Of a stretch of 64,000 nt of DNA, positions 27,857 to 36,750 are shown in pieces. How positions within the stretch are numbered: position 1 is the stretch's first letter; every line of letters starts with the position of its first letter. The position numbers were made by a program, and so were the translations under genes. The notes beneath the pieces were generated by a model that searched no databases, was not told the origin of the DNA, and saw only the letters and a list, made by a program, of their open reading frames with translations. The stretch covers positions 1 through 64,000 of the forward strand of contig JAFARC010000001.1 of NCBI GenBank assembly GCA_019245755.1, in the 5' to 3' direction. Origin of the DNA: Mycobacteriaceae bacterium (GTDB lineage: Bacteria > Actinomycetota > Actinomycetes > Mycobacteriales > Mycobacteriaceae).

Positions 27857-28240
27857 GTGATCACCATGCTGCTGCAGTTGGTTCCGGAATCGAGCATCTC
27901 CGTCGACGAGCTGTGGGACAAGCTGCTGCATGCGGTGATCGACGAACTGCACCGGTGCGGGTATGTCGTCGCCCCCGACATCGGGGCTGAACTCGTCGAC
28001 GAACACGGGTTCATTCAGGAGTACCGGATCGTGCCCGGGCCGGCGACATTGACCGGCGCCCGCGACGACCGTGGCTCCGGCAGCGTCGGCTTCCTGTTGT
28101 CGGGGGAGAAGTTCGGCTTCAGCGAGCAGGGCAACGCCAAGGATCCCACGTTGTGGGCCCGGCTCGAGGCGCTGGCCGAGTCGTTCGAAGAGACCTTCTT
28201 CATCGCCGCGCAGATCTTCGACCCCGAGAGGCAGTCGTAG
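27857..28240 (+). CDS. Hypothetical protein, acidic, ~127 residues
   Basis: Start GTG 27857 or ATG 27866. The N-terminus SISVDELWDKLLHAVIDELHRCGY is helical, followed by a predicted beta region (EYRIVPGPATL) and a helical end (ARLEALAESFEETFFIAAQIF). No signal peptide, membrane segment or motif. Codon use looks mycobacterial, so I consider it real. It converges with the TetR gene. Not recognised. Confidence 0.5.
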   Translation: MITMLLQLVPESSISVDELWDKLLHAVIDELHRCGYVVAPDIGAELVDEHGFIQEYRIVPGPATLTGARDDRGSGSVGFLLSGEKFGFSEQGNAKDPTLWARLEALAESFEETFFIAAQIFDPERQS

Positions 28241-28258
28241 TATCGGCGCACCGCAGCG

Positions 28259-28894
28259 TCACGATGTGCCGGGCAGGGCTCCCAGTTGTCCGGGCAACAG
28301 GCGGCGAAGCTCCTCGGTGACACCGGCGACCTCGTTGCCGTTGTCCAAGAAGCCGGCGTAAAAGCCCAGTCCCCACACCATCGCCAGGAGCATCTCGATG
28401 AGGGCTGAGGGGTCGGTTTCGGGGGCAAGTTCGCCACGCTCAATCGCGGCGTGGACGGAGAAGGCCAAGAACCCGCGGATGGCGGCCAGCGCGTGATCCT
28501 CATCCTCGCGCCAGTCATGATGGCGTTGCGATTCCAGCAGGGAGGTCGTGAGAAACGCTGCAATGGAACGATCTTCGGTACTGGCACGGATGATGGCGTC
28601 GATGAATGTGGACAGCTGGGAACTCAACGTCGGCGCTTTGGATGCTGTCCGAACCGCCGCGGACACCACCATGGCGGTCGTCGACTCGACGATCTCCCGA
28701 TATAGGGTTCTTTTGTCGCAAAAGTAGTAATTGATCGCCGGACGAGTCAGGCCGGCACGGTCCGCAATGGTCTGAAACGTCGTTGCGTCGTAGCCTACTT
28801 CGCTGAACACCTGCCGCGCGCTGTAAATAATGCGGTCGCGCGTCATTATCCCAATCACCCGGTTGCCGGCGCCGTTTCCTGCCCGACCCGCCAT
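28259..28894 (-). CDS. TetR-family transcriptional regulator
   Basis: ATG 28894 follows AAGGTGAGAG; 211 residues. The DNA-binding part is clear: RDRIIYSARQVFSEVGYDATTFQTIADRAGLTRPAINYYF is the typical TetR helix-turn-helix. The ligand domain (FLTTSLLESQRHHDWREDEDHALAAIRGFLAF) is variable. It may control itself or the small gene at 29016 that faces the same way upstream; no clear operator palindrome was identified. Confidence 0.9.
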   Translation of the reverse strand: MAGRAGNGAGNRVIGIMTRDRIIYSARQVFSEVGYDATTFQTIADRAGLTRPAINYYFCDKRTLYREIVESTTAMVVSAAVRTASKAPTLSSQLSTFIDAIIRASTEDRSIAAFLTTSLLESQRHHDWREDEDHALAAIRGFLAFSVHAAIERGELAPETDPSALIEMLLAMVWGLGFYAGFLDNGNEVAGVTEELRRLLPGQLGALPGTS

Positions 28895-29015
28895 CTCTCT
28901 CACCTTCGTCAAGTGCTGGAGATTACCCGCAAATGCGGCCGGCCAATCGGTTTTGCGGCAGCAGAGGGGCCGGCCCGGTGCGGGCCAGCCCCTCGTTCGC
29001 CGTTACTGCTCGACG

Positions 29016-29255
29016 CTACTGGTGGGCGCGCTGACGCTTTTCCTGCGTCTTCGCGGTTGCCCTTGCCTTTTCGGCTTGTGCCTCTTTCTTGGCAGCATCG
29101 CGCTGGGCTCGGGCCTTGTCCTGCTGGGCCTCGCCTTCGCGGCTGATGTCGCCCCGGCCGAGCACGGTTCCGATGATCTCTTTGACCTTGCCGATGACGC
29201 CCTCGATGACGCCACGGAGCGCCTCTTGTAGGCCGCTGTTCTGCTCGACAGCCAT
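29016..29255 (-). CDS. CsbD-like / microaggregate-binding-type small charged protein
   Basis: ATG 29255 behind GGGAG; 79 residues. It begins VEQNSGLQEALRGVIEGVIGKVKEIIGTVLGR, then a highly charged Ala/Lys/Glu/Gln coiled-coil-like tail (QQDKARAQRDAAKKEAQAEK). The N-terminal repeat GxxEGxxGKxKE is that of CsbD-like stress proteins, and the whole resembles mycobacterial proteins annotated as microaggregate-binding protein 1. Likely stress-induced; function not established. Confidence 0.75.
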   Translation of the reverse strand: MAVEQNSGLQEALRGVIEGVIGKVKEIIGTVLGRGDISREGEAQQDKARAQRDAAKKEAQAEKARATAKTQEKRQRAHQ

Positions 29256-29463
29256 CACAGTTCTCCCTTCTCCGGATGTCCGGCGTAACGATGTGAGCAC
29301 GTTGTCGCGCCCTACGAACCTGGGTAGCCAACGCTGCGCGACGCGAAAAGTGACATTGATCTCTTCGAAGGATCTCTTCGAACGTCTCCAGGTTCGGCGG
29401 TCGCCCGTGGTAGGTGAGGCGCGTGTTGCCATTGGTGCTGCTGGGATTTATGGTGCGGCAGGT

Positions 29464-29760
29464 TCAGGTCCGCAATGACTGAGCGCTGGTGTCGTCGGTT
29501 TGTTGGTAAGCCTGGCCGCTGGCGTGGAAGTTGTTCGCATGGTCCTGCAGACGGCCCACCAGCGTCGCCGTCACCTCCTGCCACGCGGTGGCCTTCGCGG
29601 TCATCGCCGCGCACGATGTGCCGATCCAACCCGCTTGGGCAGCCGCGATGCGCGCGTCGGCTGATGCGTGGCGAACGGCGACATCAACCGCATGCGCGGC
29701 CACCCGCATGCCGGAGGACGTCAGATCGTCCGTGACGACGCGCATCTCATCCGACGACAT
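29464..29760 (-). CDS. Orphan WXG100 protein at the end of the T4SS operon
   Basis: 98 residues; ATG 29760 follows GAAGGAG. Helix-turn-helix with W45-I-G47, Met/Ala/Val-rich helices, and a C-terminal YxxxD secretion signal (YQQTD, Y85-D89). It is thus a predicted ESX substrate, yet it lies 93 nt behind the VirB6-like gene in the leftward conjugation operon and not with the esx pair. Without an adjacent partner it may form a homodimer or pair with an ESX-locus protein. It is a candidate link between the type IV and type VII systems. Confidence 0.85.
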   Translation of the reverse strand: MSSDEMRVVTDDLTSSGMRVAAHAVDVAVRHASADARIAAAQAGWIGTSCAAMTAKATAWQEVTATLVGRLQDHANNFHASGQAYQQTDDTSAQSLRT

Positions 29761-29853
29761 GGTCCGACTCCTTCAACGTTCGGCGGCACCGGCAAAACGA
29801 CAGTCTGCACCATCAGCACTACCTTCGCCAACGCCCCCGACGATGACCGCTTT

Positions 29854-31770
29854 TCACGCGCGCGAAGAGGGCGTCACCGGGTCGGGTCGGGGGGCGTCGG
29901 TATCGCTGACGGTGCACTGCGGCTGCGCGGTGGAGCCGTTGCGCCCCCGGGCGAAGCTCGCCCGCCCCGGCACCGGACAGTCCGGGTCCGTGCGCTCTGC
30001 GGGCCCTCGAGGAACATGCGTGTTTGATGGGGTGGCGTGCCGCTGATACACGGCGGCCGCGGCGACGGCCGGGAGCACGACCTCCGGCGCGGTGAGCGCC
30101 GCGCCGGCTTCGGCGGCTTCGGCGGTGAATGCGGCGAATTTGGGCGCTTGTGCCGTGGCTGCCGTGGCTGCCGTGGCTTCGGGGACTTGGGTGGCGGCGG
30201 CTTCGGGGGCCGGCTGGTGGGGCCGGTGGAAGCCGTTTTTGAACTGAACGCGGCCCGGCACCGGTGGTCCCGTCAGCGGCTGGTCGGGCTCATCGGTGTC
30301 GTGTTGTGGGTGTGATTCGTTTCGCTGGCGACTGTTCCATGCCTGGTGGCCGCGTTGATAGCCGTCATGGGCGCGGTGGCCCATCGCGCTGACGGCACTG
30401 ACCACGTCGTCGTGGCTGTGGTCGCCCAGTTCGCGCTTGAGGTAGTAGAACAGCCCGATGGCCAGCGCCGAGGTGGCGGCGATCATCACCAGCCTCGCCA
30501 CCGGGTGTGTCATGCCGGCCTGATCCGCGTAGCCGCCGGGGCTGGCCGTCTTCTCGAGAATCAGCGCCGCCACCGAGATGTACGTCACGTAGGCGAACAC
30601 CGTCACGGCGTGTTTGAAGAACAAGATCAGGCGTCGCCATCCGCGGCGCCGAGGCCGGCCATATATCATCGCGGCCATCGCACCCGGGACCGCCAAAAAC
30701 AAGTTCAGGAACGCCTTTCCGGCGACCAGCAGGTAACTGTAGGCAACGTAGACGACGAATACCGTGAACACCAGGCCCAGCAGGCAATAGACGATGCCCA
30801 GCATTGCGTTGCCCATGTCGAGGTGCTGCGAGTAGCTCAGCGCCTGCGGTGCCCCGCATGCCGCCATCGCGTGCGCCGGGCCGTCCGGTCGGCCGGCGCG
30901 GATGGCCGCACTCCAGGCCGGCCCGCACGCCCCGATACCGTCGACGACCATCCCGAAGTTCCACAGCTGAAACGGCGCTCGCACCGTGCCGTCGACGATC
31001 TGGGCGGTCAACGTGTCCAGTTGAGCCGTCGGAGAACCGCCCTCGGCCAGCGGGCCATTGTTGACCGCGGCCTGCGCCACCGCGAAGCCAAGGTTGCGGC
31101 CTTGGTTGAGCAGGCCGTTGTCGGCGTAGAGATCGGTGAGCGGTGCGCGGCTGAGCGCCGTGCCCAGCAGCCCGATGGTAAAGGACGACAACACGATTCC
31201 CCACCCGAAGCCGCGCCGGCCGTGCCACAACACCTGGTAGCCGCCGACCGCTACGGCCAGCACCAGGCAGATCGGGAAAACCCACAGATCGGTGAGCATG
31301 GTGTTCATCGTCGTGAACAGCGGCCGAAACCAGGTGGCCAGCCACGACAGCCACACCGACGACATCGCGAACCGCAGCAGCCACAGCGAGAGCGCCATCA
31401 GGCACAGGTAGAGACCGGCCTGGCAGGCCAGCGCGGCGACCACGATCTGGTGGCTGATGGTGGTCGCGACGGCGTGGCTGGTCCACTGGATCAACGACGT
31501 GGGGCTGAGGGTCACGTCCGAGCCGCTGGTGACCGCTTCGCTGGTGTCGACCGTGGACAGGTAGTAGGCACCCAGCGGCACACCTTGGGTATCGTGCAGG
31601 CCGGTCCAGTTCAGCGCCACCATCAGCGTGGACGCGGCGGCGGGCGGGGCGGCCGCCAGCAGCCAAGCGAAGCCGACCTGCAGCAGGCCGGTGATGATCA
31701 ACGACCGGCGCAGCGCTGGGCGGGTGGCCAGCAGGTAGCCGCAACGCCCGGCGAGATCCCGGTTAGTCAT
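29854..31770 (-). CDS. Polytopic conjugation membrane protein (VirB6/TrbL-like)
   Basis: ATG 31770 overlaps the end of virB4 by 8 nt; about 638 residues. A signal-like first helix (SLIITGLLQVGFAWLLAAAPPAAA) is followed by an extracytoplasmic loop and at least six further hydrophobic helices (for example LACQAGLYLCLMALSLWLL, FPICLVLAVAVGGYQVLW, LGLVFTVFVVYVAYSYLL). The cytosolic C-terminus (last ~190 residues) is charged and Pro/Ala-rich. VirB6-type proteins form the inner membrane channel for DNA in conjugative T4SS. The assignment rests on topology and on position just after virB4. Confidence 0.75.
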   Translation of the reverse strand: MTNRDLAGRCGYLLATRPALRRSLIITGLLQVGFAWLLAAAPPAAASTLMVALNWTGLHDTQGVPLGAYYLSTVDTSEAVTSGSDVTLSPTSLIQWTSHAVATTISHQIVVAALACQAGLYLCLMALSLWLLRFAMSSVWLSWLATWFRPLFTTMNTMLTDLWVFPICLVLAVAVGGYQVLWHGRRGFGWGIVLSSFTIGLLGTALSRAPLTDLYADNGLLNQGRNLGFAVAQAAVNNGPLAEGGSPTAQLDTLTAQIVDGTVRAPFQLWNFGMVVDGIGACGPAWSAAIRAGRPDGPAHAMAACGAPQALSYSQHLDMGNAMLGIVYCLLGLVFTVFVVYVAYSYLLVAGKAFLNLFLAVPGAMAAMIYGRPRRRGWRRLILFFKHAVTVFAYVTYISVAALILEKTASPGGYADQAGMTHPVARLVMIAATSALAIGLFYYLKRELGDHSHDDVVSAVSAMGHRAHDGYQRGHQAWNSRQRNESHPQHDTDEPDQPLTGPPVPGRVQFKNGFHRPHQPAPEAAATQVPEATAATAATAQAPKFAAFTAEAAEAGAALTAPEVVLPAVAAAAVYQRHATPSNTHVPRGPAERTDPDCPVPGRASFARGRNGSTAQPQCTVSDTDAPRPDPVTPSSRA

Positions 31771-34183
31771 CGCCGCCCGGGGTGGTGTCGAACGCGACGG
31801 CCAGCGCCGGGTCGGCTTCGCTGATGACCTGCACGGGACCGATGCGGCGGAATTCGTCGACGAAGAAGCCCTGGCCGCGCTGGTGGGTGGACGATGCGTC
31901 GGTGAAGTTGGTTGCGATGCCGGGGTATTCGATGGGGTCAATGCCGCCCCAGGCGAGCGCCTCGGTCGCCAGCCGGGGATCCTCGAACCTCATGATCAGT
32001 TTCTGGGTGAGGAACTCATCGCCCATGCGGCGAAGGTCGCGGATCGGGTTCTGGGTGATGATGACCATCCCGGTGTAGTGTTTGCGAGCCTGCCGGCTGA
32101 CCAGATGCGCGTCGGCGGCGCCGGCGTCGGAATTCAGGAACGCCGCGGCCTCCTCCAGCACGATCATCCCGAACCGTCGGGTGTTGGCGAAGAACGCCAG
32201 CCGGGCCAGCCGAACGATCATGGCGTAGATCGCCATGCTGGCCCGTTTGCGTTGCGACAGACCGTGATAGAGGTGTCGGGACCGGACGTCCTCGGCGGTG
32301 GGCAGGTCCAGGCTGCCGGTCAGCCACACCGACACGTCGAGGGTGGCGAGGTCGGGCACCGGCAGGGTGTCGTCAAAGACGGCGGCGGTGTAGTCGAGGG
32401 TGGCCCAGGATTCGAGCTTGGCGAGCACGGTGTCGAGTTCCCCGCCGCCGGCTCGGCGGAGGTGCCCGATCAGCGCGGCAGTGCTGGTGATGCCGAGGCC
32501 GGCGCGGCGGTCGGGGTGCAGCAGGATCCGCAGCCGGGCGGCCTCGGTAGTGTCGGCGCCGATGCCCAGCATCGGCAGCAGGTAGTCGCACCAGTAGCCG
32601 CCGGCGACCGCGGGTGGGAAGATCCGCAGCGGGTCGACGCCGACGCGGCTGTCGGCGAGGTCGACGATCACCGCGTCGCGCTGCCGGCCGATGGCGCGGG
32701 CCCATTCGGTGCCGGGGTCGACGACGAACGCTTGCGCGCCGCGGTGCAGCTGCGCGGTCACGATGCGTTTGGCCGCATAGGATTTCCCGTAACCGGGCGA
32801 GCCGCAGATGACCAGGCAGGGGTTGCGGTTGCGGCGCGCGGTGGCCGCCAGGTCGAGCAGCACCGGGGTGTGGTGGGCGTTGGTTCGGTTGACCGCCAGC
32901 AGCACACCCGTGGTGTTTCCCAGCCGGGCGGAGGTCATCGGCACGAACTTCGACCACTTGTCGCCGGTGGTGGGGTGGCCGAACTGGTCGGTGTGGGCGC
33001 GGTGTTCGGCGCCGGGGTTGAACACCTTCCACAGCGCCGCCTGCGCGCCGCGCTGGTGGCGGAACACGATCTGGCCGGCGTCGTCGAGTTCCTCGCGCAA
33101 GAGCTTGACGGTGCGCTCGAGGGTAACTTCGTCGGCGGCGCCGACGGCCAGGTAGAACGTGGTGTGTAGGGCCCGTTCGGCGGGGGAACGCTTGATCAGC
33201 CGGGTGTATTCGCCAAGTTGCCTTCGGGTTTGGCGAAGCTCAGCATCTCCGTCACGGCTGTCGCGGCGCTGGACGAACTGGTCGTCGATGTTGGCCTTGG
33301 CGCGGTCATTGCGGGCGATCTCGAGCTCGGTGTGGTGCTGGATGAGCTGACTGGCCCAGTCGATGGTGGCGCCGGTGTCGATGTCGTCGAGGCACATCAA
33401 AAACTCGGCGCCGGGGAATTCGATGCCTTCCCGGGGGATGTGGGTGATCGGCAGGATGACCTGGTAGCTGTCGGGGAAGGCGCCGTCGGGGCTATGCACG
33501 CGCAGCGTCTTCTTCATCGACGGCAGCCAGGAGCGTTGCCGATGGGCCTGGTCACCGTCGTCGAACTCAACGACAGGAAATCGGATGTCGGCAAGGGCAC
33601 GCCGCGGCAGCGGCTCGTGCAGCACACCGCGGCCGATGGTGTGGCGCCAGTGCCAGGCGATCATGGCCGGAGTGACCGGGCGCGCCGCGAAGCCGTCGGG
33701 GATCGCCGCGGCGATCTGTTCGGCGAGGCGCAAGTATGCCTCGATCGAGGTGTCGGATGCCCTGTCGCGGCCGACGATCCAGTCCCGCAGCCTGCTGGCC
33801 TGCCCGGCGGGAGTGCGCCCGGCGCGACCTGCGTCCACGGGCACCGATAGCCAGTACAGGCGGGTCTGCGGCGGGTTGGTGGCCAGCGCGTCGGCGGCGC
33901 TGCGGCAGGCGGCGACCCAGGCGGGCCGGTCGCGGTGCCCGGCGAGCATCGCGCGCACCAGCTGTTGCGGGTCGTCGGGCACCGACAGCCCGTACAGCAG
34001 TGCGCCGGAGGGCAGTTCACGCACCAGGGTGCGGTGCAGCCGGGCGGCGGCATAGCGCTTGGCGGTGGGCTGCAGGTGGTACGGCGGGCCGGTGAGCAGA
34101 TAGTCGGCGTAGACCCCGCCGCGGGTAAACCGCAGATGCTGCACAGCCGCCACCGGCGGGGCGAAGTCCGGGTGAAACCTCAT
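31763..34183 (-). CDS. VirB4-family conjugation ATPase
   Basis: 806 residues. The C-terminal ATPase half has Walker A CGSPGYGKS (about residue 465) followed by AFVVDPGTEWARAIG, and Walker B MIVLEEAAAFLNS (about 672). The motif RQARKHYTGMVIITQNP matches VirB4/TraC helicase-like domains. The N-terminal half has the regulatory region with RSWLPSMKKTLRVHSPDGAFPDSYQV. VirB4 powers T4SS assembly and substrate transfer. It overlaps the small membrane gene upstream (ATGA) and the VirB6-like gene downstream. Confidence 0.92.
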   Translation of the reverse strand: MRFHPDFAPPVAAVQHLRFTRGGVYADYLLTGPPYHLQPTAKRYAAARLHRTLVRELPSGALLYGLSVPDDPQQLVRAMLAGHRDRPAWVAACRSAADALATNPPQTRLYWLSVPVDAGRAGRTPAGQASRLRDWIVGRDRASDTSIEAYLRLAEQIAAAIPDGFAARPVTPAMIAWHWRHTIGRGVLHEPLPRRALADIRFPVVEFDDGDQAHRQRSWLPSMKKTLRVHSPDGAFPDSYQVILPITHIPREGIEFPGAEFLMCLDDIDTGATIDWASQLIQHHTELEIARNDRAKANIDDQFVQRRDSRDGDAELRQTRRQLGEYTRLIKRSPAERALHTTFYLAVGAADEVTLERTVKLLREELDDAGQIVFRHQRGAQAALWKVFNPGAEHRAHTDQFGHPTTGDKWSKFVPMTSARLGNTTGVLLAVNRTNAHHTPVLLDLAATARRNRNPCLVICGSPGYGKSYAAKRIVTAQLHRGAQAFVVDPGTEWARAIGRQRDAVIVDLADSRVGVDPLRIFPPAVAGGYWCDYLLPMLGIGADTTEAARLRILLHPDRRAGLGITSTAALIGHLRRAGGGELDTVLAKLESWATLDYTAAVFDDTLPVPDLATLDVSVWLTGSLDLPTAEDVRSRHLYHGLSQRKRASMAIYAMIVRLARLAFFANTRRFGMIVLEEAAAFLNSDAGAADAHLVSRQARKHYTGMVIITQNPIRDLRRMGDEFLTQKLIMRFEDPRLATEALAWGGIDPIEYPGIATNFTDASSTHQRGQGFFVDEFRRIGPVQVISEADPALAVAFDTTPGGDD

Positions 34184-34485
34184 GGCCTACTGACGAACTG
34201 GCCGGGACGCAGGGTGCGGGCCAGGCACAGCAGCCGGAACCCGACGCTGGGCTTGCCCGCGGGGATGAGCGCACCGGCTCCGCAGGCGAGGGCGGTGATC
34301 AGCGCACCGGTGCCCAGAATCCAGGCCGCATAGCCCGAGTCGAGGAACACGACCGTCAGCGCGACGGTGGCCCCACCGAACAGCACCAGCGGCGCGGCCA
34401 CCCAGGCGCGCAGGGATCGATTGAACAGGTCGATGTAGACCGGGGTGTCGTGGATGCCGGTGAACACCTGCGCGGAGTCGGTCAT
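34180..34485 (-). CDS. Small two-helix membrane protein (VirB3/PrgI-like)
   Basis: 101 residues. IHDTPVYIDLFNRSLRAW leads into two transmembrane helices (WVAAPLVLFGGATVALTVVFL and AAWILGTGALITALACGAGAL), then a basic tail. Size, topology and position directly before virB4 are those of VirB3 or PrgI-like components, which associate with VirB4 at the inner membrane. Confidence 0.7.
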   Translation of the reverse strand: MTDSAQVFTGIHDTPVYIDLFNRSLRAWVAAPLVLFGGATVALTVVFLDSGYAAWILGTGALITALACGAGALIPAGKPSVGFRLLCLARTLRPGQFVSRP

Positions 34486-34493
34486 CGCTGGAA

Positions 34494-34778
34494 CTACTGG
34501 CCAAACTGACCGGTGGTGATGCCGGTTTGGTCTGTGGTGTGCTTGGCCGAGACATAGATCGCGTACGAGCTGCCCACGATGACGGCCAGCGCGATACCGC
34601 TGATGGCCCAGCCCCAGGCGTGGCCGATGCGGCCGCCGAAGAACGCGCCAACCGCGCGGAAGCCGCCGGCCAGCAGCAAGAAGAACACCAGGATCACCAC
34701 GCCGATGGTGTAGAGACTCTGGCTGCCGGCGGTGAGATTGTTGACGGCGAGCAGGCTAGGCAAATGAGAATCCTTCAC
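34494..34778 (-). CDS. Small membrane protein (VirB2/TrbC-like or TcpD-like)
   Basis: 94 residues from GTG 34778 (overlapping the upstream stop, GTGA). Two hydrophobic helices (SLYTIGVVILVFFLLLAGGF and WGWAISGIALAVIVGSSYAIYV) joined by a short Gly/Arg loop, with short polar ends. This is the shape of pilin-like or accessory T4SS membrane subunits; Gram-positive systems use such proteins without building long pili. Confidence 0.6.
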   Translation of the reverse strand: MKDSHLPSLLAVNNLTAGSQSLYTIGVVILVFFLLLAGGFRAVGAFFGGRIGHAWGWAISGIALAVIVGSSYAIYVSAKHTTDQTGITTGQFGQ

Positions 34779-35683
34779 TGGAGGGCGACGGGAACAAGGT
34801 CGGCGGCGGGGTCGAGCAGCGGCGCCTCGTCGATGCTTGCCACCGACCAGCGTCCAGCGCCGACGCGCAGCGTCAGTGGATAGCTGAGCTGCGTCGGCGC
34901 GTACTGCGTCGTGACGGCGTTGACGGTGACAAGCACGCGCAGCGTGGCGCCTTCGGCGGGGATGGGGGTGCCGACGTTGTTGTGCGACACCAGCCTTGCT
35001 ATCACGGCGCGTTGATAGGGGCCGGGCGGGGCGATCAGCCCGGAGTCGGCAGTCGCGTAGCGGTCGAGGCCGCCGGCGCTGGTCAGGTAGGCGGTGAGGA
35101 AGCCGGCGACCGCGGCGAATACCGGCGAGGCGGTCGCCACGGTCACCGGGTAGGCCAGTGCAGCGTCGGCGCCACCGCCGGGCCCGCTGATGCGCGCAGG
35201 CGGAGCGGCAGCGCGCACGCCGTAGTCGCTGTAGACGACGGGGAGGCGGTAATAGGCGGCCACGGGTGGCGCGCTGTCATAGGGCCGTTGGCTGACGGCC
35301 ACGGCCACCGACCATTCCTGGCGGTCGCCGCCCTCGCCGACCAGCGTGGCCGCGGCGACCGCCGGTGCACCGATCACCGCTGCAGGGGTTGTGGGCAGCG
35401 TTAGCGGGTCGCGCAATGTCCAGCACTCCTGCAGTGCGCCGCGGGTGGCCTGGGTCGCGGTGAGCCAGCGGCCCACACAGTTCTCGGCGAACGAGCCGAC
35501 CAGCGCGGCGCGGTTCACCGCGCTGCGCGCCGGGCCGGCCACATCGATCGGGGCACCGAACAGCCAATGGCCGATGGTGGCGATCGCCACCACCGAGCAC
35601 GAGATCAGCGCCACCGCAACTGCTGAGGCCTTGAGTGCGCTGCGGGTGCGAAGCAGGCGCAGACGCCAGGTTTGGGTGAGCAT
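34775..35683 (-). CDS. TcpC/VirB8-like conjugal transfer protein
   Basis: 302 residues. One N-terminal transmembrane helix (ASAVAVALISCSVVAIATIGHWLF) and an extracytoplasmic part of two NTF2-like segments. FAAVAGFLTAYLTSAGGLDRYAT and the closing LTLRVGAGRWSVASIDEAP are typical of TcpC/VirB8-type conjugation proteins of Gram-positive bacteria, which form the periplasmic or cell-wall scaffold of the T4SS. Overlaps: TGATG with the gene upstream and GTGA with the small gene downstream. Confidence 0.8.
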   Translation of the reverse strand: MLTQTWRLRLLRTRSALKASAVAVALISCSVVAIATIGHWLFGAPIDVAGPARSAVNRAALVGSFAENCVGRWLTATQATRGALQECWTLRDPLTLPTTPAAVIGAPAVAAATLVGEGGDRQEWSVAVAVSQRPYDSAPPVAAYYRLPVVYSDYGVRAAAPPARISGPGGGADAALAYPVTVATASPVFAAVAGFLTAYLTSAGGLDRYATADSGLIAPPGPYQRAVIARLVSHNNVGTPIPAEGATLRVLVTVNAVTTQYAPTQLSYPLTLRVGAGRWSVASIDEAPLLDPAADLVPVALQ

Positions 35684-36591
35684 CAGTGGGGATCGTGGCC
35701 GAGGACCCTCAGCGCGCCGATCGCGAAGGTGGCGTCGGCGGGGTCCTGCGCCTCGGTGGTGGTGGGCAGGGTGATTTCGGGCAGCGGCAGCGTGGATGGT
35801 TCCGACGGCGGCGCCGGGTCAGCGGGAGGGCGGCTGGTCTGCAGCACGATCATCGTGATCTTCGAGGCAACGACACCACTTCCTCTCCCGTCGCTGCGCT
35901 CGCCCAAGACTCCTCTCCCGTCGCTGCGCTCAGAGAAGGGAACCGGAACCACGGCTTCGCCATGCACGCTGCCGGTGTCCTGGGTGACGACGGTGGCGGT
36001 GGCGTCGTCAAAGATGTACTGCGCCTTGGCCACAACCCGGTGCGCCAACCATTGGTCGTGTCCGCCGCCGTCGGTGCCGACCCATCCAGGAACGATCGAG
36101 ATCGCGGTGACCGACACCGCGCGGCCCAGGTCAAGTGTGATGACCTGTCCGTCAACGCCGTTGCGCACGCACACGAAGGCCCGGGTGGGGTCGGAACCCG
36201 ACAGCGCCTGCGCAGCGGTGGATCCAGGTGGACAGCTGGCCGAGGCGGTGTAGGGGATCGGGGTGTCCAGCGGTGGTCCGCCCGGGTCGGTCGGCAACGC
36301 CGCGGCGGTGACCACACTGACCTGTGCGGCGGTCTGGAGGCGCGAGGTGGTTACGGGCGGGCCTGAGCGCATCGCCAGCATCGCAACGGTCACGGCGATC
36401 GTGACGGTTGCGACGAGCGCGGCCAAGCCGATGGCGACAGTCTTGCTCAAGGCGGGTGGCGCCGCTGCGGGCGGCTTCGCTTCGGGCGCGGTAGCGGTGT
36501 TGCTCTCCAACGACGTTGGCCGCAAGGTTGTTCGGTCGAGGTCGACCGGCCCGTCGGCGTCGACACTGGCCAGCCACTCGTCGTCGGTCAT
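35683..36591 (-). CDS. Membrane-anchored protein with discoidin-like domain, first gene of the T4SS operon
   Basis: ATG 36591 gives 302 residues. A cytosolic N-terminus (TDDEWLASVDADGPVDLDRT) is followed by one transmembrane helix (TVAIGLAALVATVTIAVTVAML), a linker and an extracellular beta-rich domain. ASASCPPGSTAAQALSGSDPTRAFVC, DGQVITLDLGRAVSVTAISIVPG and HRVVAKAQYIFDD resemble a discoidin / F5/8-type fold, often a glycan binder. The C-terminal part contains a tandem SERSDGRG/GERSDGRG repeat (a 30-bp DNA repeat). It may contact the cell wall of donor or recipient (inference). The frame is open upstream but without a good start. Confidence 0.65.
   Translation of the reverse strand: MTDDEWLASVDADGPVDLDRTTLRPTSLESNTATAPEAKPPAAAPPALSKTVAIGLAALVATVTIAVTVAMLAMRSGPPVTTSRLQTAAQVSVVTAAALPTDPGGPPLDTPIPYTASASCPPGSTAAQALSGSDPTRAFVCVRNGVDGQVITLDLGRAVSVTAISIVPGWVGTDGGGHDQWLAHRVVAKAQYIFDDATATVVTQDTGSVHGEAVVPVPFSERSDGRGVLGERSDGRGSGVVASKITMIVLQTSRPPADPAPPSEPSTLPLPEITLPTTTEAQDPADATFAIGALRVLGHDPH
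35881..35930. repeat. 30-bp-period tandem direct repeat
   Basis: A 20-nt unit beginning TCCTCTCCCG occurs at 35881-35900 and again at 35911-35930 with a 10-nt spacer, in frame, adding the 10-residue unit SDGRG-VLGER to the discoidin-like protein. It looks like a small insertional duplication of a tract read as ERSDGRG. Confidence 0.7.
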
Positions 36592-36750
36592 GGCGTTACT
36601 GTACGGGCGGTCAAATCGTTGTTCTACGGCCGTCGCGAAATCGATCGAGACGTGAGTATCGTCAAGCGGTGATCGAAATACTCTGCGCCAACCGGGTTTT
36701 GCGCTTCGTTGTCGCGCAGTGCGGCCGTGACACCTACACTGGGTGCGCCC
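36592..36750. promoter_or_regulatory. Divergent promoter region of the two T4SS transcripts
   Basis: These 159 bp separate the leftward virB8/virB4/virB6-like operon from the rightward virD4 pair. A -10-like TACACT (36735-36740) lies only 10 nt before the ATG at 36751, suggesting a leaderless or nearly leaderless transcript for the rightward unit. No clear -35 was identified. Confidence 0.4.

Noticed and set aside
30346..31824. Long rightward open frame (492 codons)
   Set aside because: It is antisense to the VirB6-like gene, has an Arg/His/Gln-rich composition typical of shadow frames in GC-rich DNA and no recognisable domain.
31883..33169. Rightward 428-codon open frame
   Set aside because: Antisense of virB4 over its Walker motifs; no domain or start signal.
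35881..35930. Attachment site interpretation of the 20-nt direct repeat
   Set aside because: The copies are only 10 nt apart and in frame inside a gene, so a coding duplication explains them better.
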